Shown here in pieces: positions 17,324 through 26,243 of a stretch of 64,000 bases of DNA. This DNA is from an uncultured Clostridia bacterium (GTDB lineage Bacteria > Bacillota > Clostridia > Christensenellales > Pumilibacteraceae): the NCBI GenBank assembly GCA_947066105.1, contig CAMSYM010000001.1, positions 248,001 to 312,000 on the forward strand, read 5' to 3'. The position numbers and the translations under genes were made by a program. The first letter of the stretch is position 1. Each line of letters opens with the position of its first letter. The notes under the pieces are model-generated. The model worked only from the letters and a program-made list of their open reading frames with translations. It was not told where the DNA came from and made no database searches.

Positions 17324-17557
17324 GTAGTGCGATAAACGTTGGGTATACGCCGTAAGTTGCGATCGCTTACGCCGGGGTTTAACGTATGTATTTTTTATCG
17401 GTAGGCTTTCGAGCGTTCGGCTAAATGCGGTAACGCAGTTTGCGGTAGGCGCGTATAACGATTATGTGCGTTACTTCGCTATAAAGTTTTGTTGACGTGC
17501 GCAGTATCGTTGACAAATTTATAGTATTGTGTCAAAATTAAGCAAGGCGAGGTCGAA

Positions 17558-18778
17558 ATGTTCGGATTGCTGATAGCGGTTGTTTATTTAAGCTTTATAA
17601 GTTTGGGCTTGCCCGATTCGCTTTTGGGTTCGGCGTGGCCGATAATGCGCTTGCAATTAGACGCGCCGCTTTCGTACGCGGGCATAATCTCGATGATAAT
17701 ATGCGGCGGTACGGTAGTATCGAGTTTGTTGAGCGACAGGATAACCAAAAAGATCGGCACGGGCGTGGTGACGGCTGTAAGCGTGGCGACAACCGCCGTA
17801 GCGCTTTTTTGTTTTTCGGTAAGCACTGAAATTTGGATGCTGTTTATATTCGCAGTGCCGTACGGTTTGGGTGCGGGCGGAGTGGACGCCGCACTGAATA
17901 ATTTCGTGGCTTTGCATTTCAAAAGCCGCCATATGAGCTGGTTGCATTGCATGTGGGGCGTGGGTGCGGCTGTAAGTCCGTACATAATGAGCTTTGCGCT
18001 GACGCGCGGAAGCGGTTGGCAACAGGGATATTTTATAGTCGCGGCTATACAAGCCGTATTGTCGTTTGTTGTGATCGTCAGCCTACCGTTGTGGAAAAAA
18101 GCGGTCGGTCGCGATGCGGACTCTGAGGAAGATCGGTCGCAGTCGTCCGACGGTAAAAAGCCGATAAAATTGAAAGAAATACTGCGCGTACCGGGGGCGG
18201 TAACGTGTTTTGTATGCTTTTTTTGTTATTGCGCATTGGAGCAAACGACCATGCTTTGGGCGAGCAGTTATATGATATCGCATAACGGAATATCGGCGGA
18301 AACAGCCGCGGGGTTTGCGAGCCTGTTTTTTATTGGTATTACGGTCGGCAGGGCTATAAACGGTTTTTTGACTATAAAGTTCGGCGACAAAACGCTTATT
18401 CGCGCGGGGCAGGCTATCGTTTTATCGGGAATGCTGTTTATCGTAATACCAAATGTTGCGATATTGACGTATATAGGCTTCGCACTTATAGGACTCGGTT
18501 GCGCGCCTATATATCCGAGCATAATACACATGACGCCGTCGCTTTTCGGCGCGGACAGATCGCAGGCGATGATAGGCGTGCAGATGGCTTGCGCATATCT
18601 CGGATCTTGTTTTATGCCGCCGCTGTTCGGGCTTTTGGCTAATCATATAACGACGGAGATCTTGCCCGCGTTCCTGTTTGTATTTTGGGCGTTGATGGCG
18701 GCGATGTTTACGGTAACGGTAAAATGCACGAACAAAGCCGCGTTGTCGGCGGGTAACGAACAGCTCGATCCCGAATAA
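17558..18778 (+). CDS. MFS permease, sugar-permease-like
   Basis: 406 residues with about 12 hydrophobic helices. The N-terminus (YLSFISLGLPDSLLGSAWP) and the first cytoplasmic loop with SDRITKKIG fit the fucose permease/YfkF-like branch of the major facilitator superfamily; GWQQGYF and a central hydrophilic loop at about 187-207 follow, then the second six-helix half. Substrate unknown. RBS GCGAGG. The upstream TTGACA at about 17511 lacks a convincing -10 box. Alone between a terminator and the convergent tRNA-Gly. Confidence 0.85.
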   Translation: MFGLLIAVVYLSFISLGLPDSLLGSAWPIMRLQLDAPLSYAGIISMIICGGTVVSSLLSDRITKKIGTGVVTAVSVATTAVALFCFSVSTEIWMLFIFAVPYGLGAGGVDAALNNFVALHFKSRHMSWLHCMWGVGAAVSPYIMSFALTRGSGWQQGYFIVAAIQAVLSFVVIVSLPLWKKAVGRDADSEEDRSQSSDGKKPIKLKEILRVPGAVTCFVCFFCYCALEQTTMLWASSYMISHNGISAETAAGFASLFFIGITVGRAINGFLTIKFGDKTLIRAGQAIVLSGMLFIVIPNVAILTYIGFALIGLGCAPIYPSIIHMTPSLFGADRSQAMIGVQMACAYLGSCFMPPLFGLLANHITTEILPAFLFVFWALMAAMFTVTVKCTNKAALSAGNEQLDPE

Positions 18779-18810
18779 CGGAACATGCTTTTATCCGCAA
18801 TTATACGGTA

Positions 18811-18837
18811 AACAAAAAAGAACGTCCTAAGACGTTC
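18811..18837 (-). terminator. Terminator of tRNA-Gly
   Basis: Minus-strand hairpin GAACGTC-TTAG-GACGTTC followed by a T-run, 4 nt past the tRNA CCA. The same stem may also stop the convergent MFS transcript. Confidence 0.8.
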
Positions 18838-18840
18838 CTT

Positions 18841-18916
18841 TGGAGCGGAAGACGAGACTCGAACCCGCGACCCTCACCTTGGCAAGGTGATGCTCTACCA
18901 ACTGAGCCACTTCCGC
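18841..18916 (-). tRNA. tRNA-Gly (anticodon GCC)
   Basis: Minus-strand 76-nt cloverleaf: acceptor GCGGAAG / CTTCCGC, D arm GGCTCAGTTGGTAGAGC, anticodon loop TTGCCAA (GCC), T loop TTCGAGT and encoded CCA. Confidence 0.95.
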
Positions 18917-18947
18917 ATAAGCATCGCTCTCACAAGCGAGCATAGTA

Positions 18948-18977
18948 AATATATCACTTATCATATGCGGTTGTCAA
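18948..18977 (-). promoter_or_regulatory. Promoter of tRNA-Gly
   Basis: Minus strand TTGACA (18977-18972), 18-bp spacer, TATATT (18953-18948). Confidence 0.65.
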
Positions 18978-19016
18978 GCATTTTTTATTAAAAATTTGTA
19001 TTTCGCTTAAAAATGT

Positions 19017-19045
19017 TTGACAAGATTATATTTATGCTGTATAAT
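19017..19045 (+). promoter_or_regulatory. Promoter of rpmF
   Basis: TTGACA at 19017-19022, 17-bp spacer, TATAAT at 19040-19045: a full consensus promoter, about 20 nt before the leader's AAGGAGG site. Confidence 0.85.
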
Positions 19046-19071
19046 CTTCAAGTAACATAAGGAGGTGGGTT

Positions 19072-19260
19072 ATGGCTGTCCCCAAGCATAAAACGTCTAA
19101 ACAGCGTACGCACACGCGTAGCGCGCAATGGAAGTTGTCGGCGCCTGCGTTGGTCGAATGCAAAAGCTGTCATCAGCTTGTTCCGATGCACCGCGTTTGC
19201 CCGAGTTGCGGCTACTACGATAACGTACAAAAAATCGAAACAAAACAAGGTAACGACTGA
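19072..19260 (+). CDS. rpmF: 50S ribosomal protein L32, zinc-binding form
   Basis: 62 residues, the usual length, with RBS AAGGAGGTG. Starts MAVPKHKTSK, the L32 signature, and has a Cys4 zinc ribbon: C30, C33, C43 and C46. It is a structural component of the large ribosomal subunit. It has its own consensus promoter and a terminator immediately after the stop. In many Bacillota rpmF precedes plsX, and that order is kept here. Confidence 0.97.
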   Translation: MAVPKHKTSKQRTHTRSAQWKLSAPALVECKSCHQLVPMHRVCPSCGYYDNVQKIETKQGND

Positions 19261-19296
19261 AAAATTTACCCCGCAAGTTCGGGGTAAATTTTTTAG
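19261..19296 (+). terminator. Terminator between rpmF and plsX
   Basis: Twelve-bp perfect stem AAAATTTACCCC / GGGGTAAATTTT with an 8-nt loop and T-run, beginning right after the rpmF stop. Read-through or an unseen promoter must serve plsX. Confidence 0.85.
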
Positions 19297-19337
19297 CTTT
19301 AAAATAATTACGGGATAACTTACGGGGTAAAGACATC

Positions 19338-20369
19338 ATGAAAAGCGTGATAATAGATATAGGCGGATGCGACTATCCGCAAAAAATGGTAGGCGGCGCG
19401 GCGGAAGCCGCAAAAGCTTTTCCCGATTATCAAATGACGGTAGTCGGTGACGAACAAACGATAAAAGCGGCGATCGGAAGCAACACGCCCGCCAATCTCG
19501 TCATAGCGCATGCGCCCGACGTTATAACAAACTACGACGTTCCGACGCGCGCCATTCGTCAAAAACCCGATTCGTCGCTCGTCAAAGCGATCGGACTGTT
19601 AAACGGTTCGGACGAAAGTATAGGTTTGGTCAGCGGCGGCAGTACCGGCGCGGTGCTTACGGGCGCGACGTTGCTTGTCGGGCGCATTAAGGGCGTGCTT
19701 CGTCCCGTGCTTGCGCCGTTTTTGCCGACTGCGGTGGACGGAAAGCTCGTTTGCATTGCGGACAGCGGTGCGACTGTCGACCCCAAGCCCGAATATTTGG
19801 CGCAGTACGCGGTAATGGCGGAAAAGTACGTGCGCGCGCTTTTCGATATAGAAAAGCCGCGTATCGCATTGCTGTCAAACGGTACGGAGTACGACAAGGG
19901 CGACGAACGCACGAAAGCCGTACACGAGTTGCTTAAACAAATGCCGATTAATTTTGCGGGCAATATGGAGGCTCGCGACGCGCTTACAGGCGATTACGAC
20001 ATAATAATAGCGGACGGTTTTGCGGGCAACGTGTTGCTCAAAGCGATCGAGGGTACTGCGAAAATGGTAATGGGTCAGGTCAAAAAAGCGATGTTCTCGT
20101 CGCTTAAATCAAAGATCGGCGCATTGTTGATGAAAAAATCGCTGTATTCTCTTAAAACCAAGCTCGATTATCACGCTTACGGCGGCGCGGCGTTTTTGGG
20201 TGTCAAAAAACTTGTCGTCAAAACGCACGGCTCGTCTAACGAAGTTTCGACCAAAGCGTCGGTGGCGAATATTATCAAAATGCACGAAAACCATATACTC
20301 GAAGATATCAAAACGGAAATGGAAGCGGAACGCGCCGCGGCGACCGCTACGGGTTCGGACGGTGAATAA
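19338..20369 (+). CDS. plsX: Phosphate acyltransferase PlsX
   Basis: 343 residues. Converts acyl-ACP to acyl-phosphate, the first step of the PlsX/PlsY phospholipid pathway, at the inner face of the membrane. The family's N-terminal MDAMGGD block is diverged (IIDIGGCDYP), but SGGSTGAVLTGAT, the ADSGATVDPKPEYLAQYA block and IIADGFAGNVLLKA are clear. The plsX stop overlaps the rnc start, whereas fabD-fabG-acpP usually lie between these genes in Bacillus; they are absent here. Confidence 0.96.
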   Translation: MKSVIIDIGGCDYPQKMVGGAAEAAKAFPDYQMTVVGDEQTIKAAIGSNTPANLVIAHAPDVITNYDVPTRAIRQKPDSSLVKAIGLLNGSDESIGLVSGGSTGAVLTGATLLVGRIKGVLRPVLAPFLPTAVDGKLVCIADSGATVDPKPEYLAQYAVMAEKYVRALFDIEKPRIALLSNGTEYDKGDERTKAVHELLKQMPINFAGNMEARDALTGDYDIIIADGFAGNVLLKAIEGTAKMVMGQVKKAMFSSLKSKIGALLMKKSLYSLKTKLDYHAYGGAAFLGVKKLVVKTHGSSNEVSTKASVANIIKMHENHILEDIKTEMEAERAAATATGSDGE

Positions 20370-21006
20370 AAACGATATTGCGGCAATACAATCGTCGATC
20401 GGCTACACGTTCGGCAATGCGCGGCTTATACAAGCGGCTTTTACTCACTCGTCGTACGTAAACGAACACGACGTGGCGGGCAACGAACGCATAGAGTTTT
20501 TGGGCGATTGCGTACTCAATTTTTTAGTGGGCGAAAAGCTGTTCAAGCAAGACCCTACGGCTAGCGAGGGCACGCTTTCGGCGCGGCGCGCCGCGCTCGT
20601 TTCGCGCGCGCCGTTGGCGCGTATAGTCGACGAATTGGGCGTTATCGATTATTTGCAGGTCGGCGCGGGCGTCGATAAGACCGCTTTTTCGGTGAAAGCC
20701 CGATCGGACGTGTTCGAGGCGATCGTCGGCGCCGTGTACGTGGACGGCGGGTTGGACGCTTGTCGGGCGTTGCTTGACAGGATATTCTTTCCGCGCGTTA
20801 CGCCCGAACGCGACTATAAAAGCGAATTGCAGGTTTATGCCGTCGGTCGCGGACTTGCCGTTAAATACGATACTGCGCAGTGCGGACAGGCGTACAAGAC
20901 GACAGTCTGCGTAGGCAATAAAAAATATACGGGTACGGGCAAAAGCAAGCGTATGTCGCAAATCGCCGCGGCAAAAGCCGCCGTTGACGATCTGATGACC
21001 GAATGA
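20362..21006 (+). CDS. rnc: Ribonuclease III
   Basis: 214 residues from GTG 20362, overlapping the plsX stop by 8 nt; the frame extends upstream into plsX, but homology to RNase III begins here. The catalytic signature NERIEFLGD and the second acidic motif DVFEAIVGAVYVDGG are intact. A double-stranded RNA-binding domain starts at DYKSELQ, with conserved KxxAxxxAA-like helix at the C-terminus. Processes rRNA and other double-stranded RNA. Slightly shorter than the typical 225-250 residues. Confidence 0.95.
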   Translation: MNKNDIAAIQSSIGYTFGNARLIQAAFTHSSYVNEHDVAGNERIEFLGDCVLNFLVGEKLFKQDPTASEGTLSARRAALVSRAPLARIVDELGVIDYLQVGAGVDKTAFSVKARSDVFEAIVGAVYVDGGLDACRALLDRIFFPRVTPERDYKSELQVYAVGRGLAVKYDTAQCGQAYKTTVCVGNKKYTGTGKSKRMSQIAAAKAAVDDLMTE

Positions 21007-21157
21007 TATTTGCGTTTAGTCTAAGAAATTATTTGCGGCAACGCAAGCGTTATATCTAACGCGGTTATAATTTTTGCCGATAAACCGTCGGCAAAAAAAG
21101 TTTACGACTTAAATACAACTGCTTTGTAACAGTCATAGACGAGATACGTAAAAATTG

Positions 21158-21175
21158 CCGATCGCGCGCGATCGG
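21158..21175. repeat. Perfect 18-bp palindrome upstream of smc
   Basis: CCGATCGCGCGCGATCGG, flanked by AT-rich DNA, in the 286-bp gap between rnc and smc. There is no T-run, so it is not an intrinsic terminator. The same gap holds another stem without a T-run at about 21075-21099 (TTTTGCCGA/TCGGCAAAA). Confidence 0.6.
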
Positions 21176-21206
21176 TTAAAATTAGACCGTAAATTACAAA
21201 ATTCGA

Positions 21207-21235
21207 TTGATTTTTTATGTATGGCGTGTTATAAT
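21207..21235 (+). promoter_or_regulatory. Promoter of the smc-ftsY unit
   Basis: TTGATT at 21207-21212, 17-bp spacer, TATAAT at 21230-21235. The leader of about 50 nt contains an ATGTAGA/TCTACAT stem. Confidence 0.7.
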
Positions 21236-21292
21236 GTAAAATGTAGATTTAGGCAGTTTCTACATAGATCATTTTATGCCGCGAGTTAAACT

Positions 21293-24200
21293 TTGAAATT
21301 CAAAAAACTGTCCTTATTGGGCTTTAAATCCTTTGCGAACAAACTGGAAGTCAAGTTCGGCGAAGGCATAACCGCGATCGTCGGACCTAACGGTTGCGGC
21401 AAGAGCAATGTGGCGGACGCCGTGCGTTGGGTACTCGGCGAGCAGTCTGCCAAGCTTTTGCGTGGCTCGAATATGCAGGACGTTATTTTCAACGGTACGC
21501 AAAAGCGTAAGGCGTTGTCGTACGCCGAGGTTTCGCTCGTTTTCGATAACCATAATCGTTCGCTGTTTCCGTCGTTCGAATACGAGGAAGTAGTCATAAC
21601 TCGAAAGCTGTTCCGATCGGGCGAGAGCGAGTATTACCGTAACGGCAGTCTTTGCCGATTGCGCGATATTTCGGAAATGTTGCGCGACGGCGGCTTTGCC
21701 ATCGAAGGCTATACGATAATCGGTCAGGGCAGAGTTATGGAGATAATCAACTCCAAGCCCGAAGACCGTCGTTCGATATTCGAGGAAGCGGCGGGTATCA
21801 GTAAATATAAATACAAAAAACAGGAAGCCGAGCGCAAGAACGCGCGCACCCGCGACAATCTTAACCGCCTTAACGATATATTAAGCAACGACACGGAACG
21901 GCTGGCGCCGCTTGCGCGTCAAGCCGAAAAAACGCGTACATACCGCGAGCTTAAAGAACAGCTCAAATACAACGAGATCAATCTGTATATCAATCAGTAC
22001 GAGACTGCGTCAAGCTCAAAAGCCAAGATCTCGGACGTTATAGCCGATATCGACGCGCGTATCGCCGCAAAACAGCAGGAGCTTGAAAAAGCGAAAAACG
22101 ATTACAATTTCGCAGTGGGCGAAGTCCAGTCCATAGACGATAAGCTCAACGCGTACCATAACGAAATGCTCGCGCTGTCGGTAGGCAAACAAAAAGCGGT
22201 CGGCGATATTGCCGTATTGCATCAACGTTTGGACGGATTGAACCGCGAAAACACGTCGTATATGTCGGATAATTCCGAGCTTAACGACAGATGCGATTTT
22301 TACAATACGACGGCGGCGGAAAAGCAAAGCGAGCTCAACCGCAAGACCGAAAAATTGCATTTCGCACGCGACGAATACGATAGACGCAACGAGCAGTATC
22401 AAACGCTCGTCAAAAAAGTGGAAGAACAGGAAGCGCGCATAGCCGATGCGCGTCGCGCGCTTATCGCGGCTATGGAGCGTCGTGCGGCGGTCAATCGCAG
22501 TGTGGGCGAGCTTACCGCGGAGCGTTCCAATATCGAACGGCTCATAACCGAATACACTGCGCGCATTGCCGACGAAAAGACGCGTATAGAAACGGGCACG
22601 GCGGAATTTCAAGCCAAACTCGACGAGCTTGCGACTTTGCAAAAGGAACGCGAGCAGTTTATCGCGCAAAAGGAAAGCGAATCGGCGGAAAGCGCCGAAT
22701 GCGTCAAAAAGCTCAACGACGGTAACGCCAAGATCGGACAAGCAAGGCAGGACTATTCCGCACTCGTTTCGCGTAAAAAAGTACTCGAAGACGTGCAAAA
22801 GGACGCATATTCTCATGCGGTGCGCAAGCTTAACGACGACGCTAAAACCGATCCGCGCATAAAATCCGCCATGATCGGCGTGATCGGTCAGGTGATAACT
22901 GTCAAGGAAGGGTTCGAAGCCGCGATCGATATGGCGCTCGGTTCGGCGGTAAACAACGTGGTCACCAAAGACGAGAACGACGCGAAATTGCTCGTCGAGC
23001 ATTTAAAGCGCAACAAGTACGGCAGGGCGACGTTTTTGCCGATAACGAGTTATAAACCGCGCACGATCGATCCTGCGTATAAGCATATGCTCGATCGCAA
23101 AGGGTGTTTCGGCGTAGCTACGGAGGCGCTGTCATACGACGGTATTTTCGATCCCGTTATAAAAGGTCTTTTGGGCGGAACGGTGATAGTCGACAATATG
23201 GACACCGCCGTCGCGCTCGCGCGCGAAAGCAAGTTCTCGTTTCGTATAGTCACGCTCGACGGCGATATTGTAAGCCAGCAGGGTTCGATCACGGGCGGTA
23301 GCAGAAAATCCGATGCGGCTAACGTGTTTGCGCATGAACGCACGCTCAAAGAGCTTTCTACGCAGGTCGACGCGCTCAAAGCGGAGATCGACCGTTTGCA
23401 AGCCGAAAACGAGAGCATCGCTCGGCGTAACGAGTCGCTTTTGCGGCACGTGCGCGAGTTGACCGAAGATATCCACGAATACGAAAAGACCGAAGCCGCC
23501 AAGACCGCCGAAAGCACTGCGTTGCGCGGCGAAATAACGGCGCTCGTCAACAGTAAGGAAGTCGACGACGAGGCTCTTGCCAATCTAACCCAGCGGCTTG
23601 CCGATATAGTAGCCGATCTTGCGCTCGTGGAAACAGACGACGGCAACGCGACGGCGCAAACCGAGAATACCGAACGCGACGACGCCGAACTCGAAGCGGC
23701 GCGCGCAGAACGCGATAAATTGCGCAACGCCGTTACGGAGCGCAATTTGGAGATAGTCACGCTCGAAAAAGATATCGAAACGCTCAAAAACGAAATAGCT
23801 CGGCTGAAAGGCGAAACTGTCGCGGCGTCGCAACGCATAGAAGCCAACGAGATGTCCATACTCTCCAACAACCGTATCATACAAGAGCTGGAAGACAGGA
23901 TAAAGCAGTTGACGACTGCGACGTCGGACGATAACGACAAGCGTCGCGACGAGATCGACGCCAAAATTAACGGCTTGTCGCAGTATAAGAGCGATATGAA
24001 CAAGCTCGCAGCGGACAGCGACGTTGCGCGTACCGAGATCAACAACGGCATATCGGAGCTTACCGAGCGTAAGCACGAGCAGGAGATATCGCTTGCGCAG
24101 ATAGACGTCAATATGGAGCTTATGCAACAGCGCGTCGGCGACGAGTACGGCTTGGATTACGAACAGTGTTTGGAATTCAAAGACGAGCAGTTCGACGCGG

Positions 24201-24886
24201 AAAGCGGCGAGGTGGAGATCGCAAAATTGCGCAGACGCATTTCCAATTTAGGCAATATCAACGAGAACGCGGTGGAAGAGGCGCAAGAGCTTTCGCAAAA
24301 ATGCAATAAGATGGCTATCCAGCGCGACGACATGATGAAGAGCCTTGCCGACGAGGAACGCATAATAAAAGAAATGTCGGCAAACATGATGCGCGATTTC
24401 GACGACTGTTTCGAAAAGATAAAAGCGAATTTCCGCGAGATATTTACCGAGCTGTTCAACGGCGGCAGAGCCGATCTCGAATTGACCGAAAACGAGGATC
24501 CGCTGTTGCGCGGCGTGGAGATCAAAGCGCAACCGCCCGAAAAGCAGTTGCAGTCCATAACGCTGTTGTCGGGCGGCGAAAAAACGCTGACGGCTATCGC
24601 AATACTGTTCGCTATAATGAAATTGCGCCCCATGCCGTTCTTCTTGCTCGACGAGATCGAGGCCGCGCTCGACGACGCAAACGTCGGCAGGGTCGCCGCC
24701 ATGCTCAAAAAGTTTTCGATCAATACGCAGATCATTACCATTACGCACAGAAAGCCGACTATGGAAACGGCGGATTGCTTGTACGGCGTTACGATGGAGG
24801 AAAAGGGCGTGTCGTCCATAGTGTCCGTCAAACTGTCCGACGCGCTCAAAAATGCCGAAACGATAGAAGCCGACGCCGCCGATTGA
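21293..24886 (+). CDS. smc: Chromosome segregation ATPase SMC
   Basis: 1197 residues, the normal size, from a TTG start whose N-terminus KFKKLSLLGFKSFA is where SMC proteins begin; no good ribosome-binding site is seen. Walker A GPNGCGKSN at about 31-39, coiled coil, hinge at about 510-670 (with FGVATEA and GGTVIVDN), second coiled coil, ABC signature LSGGEKTLTA near 1090, and Walker B FFLLDEIEAALDD. It organises chromosomes with ScpA/ScpB, which are not in this window. Followed 28 nt later by ftsY. Confidence 0.98.
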   Translation: MKFKKLSLLGFKSFANKLEVKFGEGITAIVGPNGCGKSNVADAVRWVLGEQSAKLLRGSNMQDVIFNGTQKRKALSYAEVSLVFDNHNRSLFPSFEYEEVVITRKLFRSGESEYYRNGSLCRLRDISEMLRDGGFAIEGYTIIGQGRVMEIINSKPEDRRSIFEEAAGISKYKYKKQEAERKNARTRDNLNRLNDILSNDTERLAPLARQAEKTRTYRELKEQLKYNEINLYINQYETASSSKAKISDVIADIDARIAAKQQELEKAKNDYNFAVGEVQSIDDKLNAYHNEMLALSVGKQKAVGDIAVLHQRLDGLNRENTSYMSDNSELNDRCDFYNTTAAEKQSELNRKTEKLHFARDEYDRRNEQYQTLVKKVEEQEARIADARRALIAAMERRAAVNRSVGELTAERSNIERLITEYTARIADEKTRIETGTAEFQAKLDELATLQKEREQFIAQKESESAESAECVKKLNDGNAKIGQARQDYSALVSRKKVLEDVQKDAYSHAVRKLNDDAKTDPRIKSAMIGVIGQVITVKEGFEAAIDMALGSAVNNVVTKDENDAKLLVEHLKRNKYGRATFLPITSYKPRTIDPAYKHMLDRKGCFGVATEALSYDGIFDPVIKGLLGGTVIVDNMDTAVALARESKFSFRIVTLDGDIVSQQGSITGGSRKSDAANVFAHERTLKELSTQVDALKAEIDRLQAENESIARRNESLLRHVRELTEDIHEYEKTEAAKTAESTALRGEITALVNSKEVDDEALANLTQRLADIVADLALVETDDGNATAQTENTERDDAELEAARAERDKLRNAVTERNLEIVTLEKDIETLKNEIARLKGETVAASQRIEANEMSILSNNRIIQELEDRIKQLTTATSDDNDKRRDEIDAKINGLSQYKSDMNKLAADSDVARTEINNGISELTERKHEQEISLAQIDVNMELMQQRVGDEYGLDYEQCLEFKDEQFDAESGEVEIAKLRRRISNLGNINENAVEEAQELSQKCNKMAIQRDDMMKSLADEERIIKEMSANMMRDFDDCFEKIKANFREIFTELFNGGRADLELTENEDPLLRGVEIKAQPPEKQLQSITLLSGGEKTLTAIAILFAIMKLRPMPFFLLDEIEAALDDANVGRVAAMLKKFSINTQIITITHRKPTMETADCLYGVTMEEKGVSSIVSVKLSDALKNAETIEADAAD

Positions 24887-24914
24887 CGGTCGGGTCAGTA
24901 AACAAAGGTGGATC

Positions 24915-25820
24915 ATGGGATTTTTTTCTAAAATCAAGGAAGGGCTCAAACGCACCAAGGAAGCCATTTCATACAAGCTGAACAAGCTGTTCACGGGCGG
25001 CGTTTTGACCGACGATTTTTACGACGAACTCGAAGAAACTTTGATCTCGTCCGACATCGGCGCGGAAACGACCGATATCATAATGGACAGACTTAAAGAC
25101 GAGATCGACAAAAAGCATATACGCGATACGTCGAGCGTGCGCGAATTGTTGAAAAAAATACTCGTCGATCTGCTCGAAGAAAACGAAAGACCGCAGTACG
25201 ATTATCCGCTCGTCATCATGCTTTCGGGCGTAAACGGCGTCGGTAAGACGACTGCGATAGGCAAGCTTGCCAAAAAATTCAAGTCGCAGGGTAGATCGGT
25301 CACCGTTGCGGCGGCGGATACGTTCAGGGCGGCGGCGTCCGACCAGCTTTCTGTCTGGGCGGAGCGCGCGGGCGTCAGGTTGATCAAGCATGCCGAAGGC
25401 GCAGACCCTGCCGCGGTCGTTTACGATGCGGCGCAAAGCGTAAAAAGCAAAAACGGCGACGTTTTGCTTATAGATACGGCGGGCAGACTGCATAACAAAA
25501 AGAACTTGATGGAGGAGCTTAAAAAGATAGCGCGCGTGGTCGAGCGCGAATTGCCGGACGCAAGCGTTTTCAATTATATAGTTCTCGACGCTACCACTGG
25601 ACAGAACGCTATTTCGCAGGTGGATATTTTCAACGATGCGATCGATATCGACGGTATCATACTCACCAAGCTGGACGGCACGGCAAAGGGCGGCGTGGTG
25701 CTTGCCATAGCCGGCGAATTGGGCGTGCCCGTCGTTTATGTCGGCGTCGGCGAAGGTATCGACGATCTCGAAGACTTCGATTCGCAAGATTTCGTCAACG
25801 GAATAATGAACGAAGATTGA
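24915..25820 (+). CDS. ftsY: Signal recognition particle receptor FtsY
   Basis: 301 residues with RBS AAAGGTGG. Short basic N-terminus without the long acidic A domain of E. coli, then the NG domain: helical N bundle, P-loop GVNGVGKTT at about 104-112, [14 protein letters not shown], and [10 protein letters not shown]. GTPase receptor that docks SRP-ribosome complexes at the membrane. Ends at a terminator-like hairpin (25871-25904), though ffh follows after ylxM. Confidence 0.97.
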   Translation: MGFFSKIKEGLKRTKEAISYKLNKLFTGGVLTDDFYDELEETLISSDIGAETTDIIMDRLKDEIDKKHIRDTSSVRELLKKILVDLLEENERPQYDYPLVIMLSGVNGVGKTTAIGKLAKKFKSQGRSVTVAAADTFRAAASDQLSVWAERAGVRLIKHAEGADPAAVVYDAAQSVKSKNGDVLLIDTAGRLHNKKNLMEELKKIARVVERELPDASVFNYIVLDATTGQNAISQVDIFNDAIDIDGIILTKLDGTAKGGVVLAIAGELGVPVVYVGVGEGIDDLEDFDSQDFVNGIMNED

Positions 25821-25839
25821 AAAAATCGGCTTAAAACGG

Positions 25840-25868
25840 TTGCAATATCCAAAATAATGTAGTATAAT
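25840..25868 (+). promoter_or_regulatory. Promoter of ylxM-ffh
   Basis: TTGCAA at 25840-25845, exact 17-bp spacer, TATAAT at 25863-25868. The start point would fall inside the hairpin that follows ftsY. Confidence 0.7.
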
Positions 25869-25870
25869 CA

Positions 25871-25904
25871 CGGTGTAAAGCAAATTTGTTTTACACCGTT
25901 TTTT
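25871..25904 (+). terminator. ftsY terminator abutting the ylxM start codon
   Basis: Twelve-bp stem (CGGTGTAAAGCA with TGTTTTACACCG, one G:T), AATT loop, and T6 that runs directly into the ylxM ATG at 25905. It overlaps the predicted transcription start of the ylxM promoter. Confidence 0.7.
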
Positions 25905-26231
25905 ATGGCAAAGGATCTTAACGTAAGCAGGCTGTGCGACATTTACGGAATGTTGCTGACCGAACACCGACGCGAGATCGTCAGAGAGTTTTACGATTAC
26001 GATCTGTCGCTCGCCGAAATAGCCGAAAATTTCGGCATTACGCGGCAGGCGGTGCTTTGCAATATCAAACAGGCGGAAAGCAAGCTTGCCGAATACGAGT
26101 CGACGCTCGGCATAGCGCGTAAGACGGACAAACTTACCGCCGAATTGCGCTCGGTGTTGGACGGATTGCCTGTCGATGCGGCGGACGCGCGTTCGCGGTT
26201 ACAACGGATAATAGACGGTTTACAACGTTAG
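25905..26231 (+). CDS. ylxM: YlxM/UPF0122 helix-turn-helix protein, SRP-associated
   Basis: 108 residues. A sigma-factor region-4-like helix-turn-helix is visible (LSLAEIAENFGITRQAVLCNI, about 31-51), followed by a helical tail. YlxM binds SRP components in Gram-positive bacteria and its gene is classically upstream of ffh. The start is fixed by homology, yet there is no Shine-Dalgarno because the T-run of a hairpin abuts the ATG. ffh follows after 12 nt. Confidence 0.92.
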   Translation: MAKDLNVSRLCDIYGMLLTEHRREIVREFYDYDLSLAEIAENFGITRQAVLCNIKQAESKLAEYESTLGIARKTDKLTAELRSVLDGLPVDAADARSRLQRIIDGLQR

Positions 26232-26243
26232 AGGTCTTAGTTT

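Noticed and set aside
17331..17557. Structured RNA or riboswitch before the MFS gene
   Set aside because: Only short, unrelated inverted repeats are present; no known riboswitch core could be traced.
20200..20361. N-terminal extension of rnc
   Set aside because: This part lies within plsX in another frame and has no RNase III similarity; the GTG at 20362 fits the family.
21075..21099. Stem TTTTGCCGA/TCGGCAAAA after rnc as a terminator
   Set aside because: A-rich rather than T-rich flank on the coding strand.
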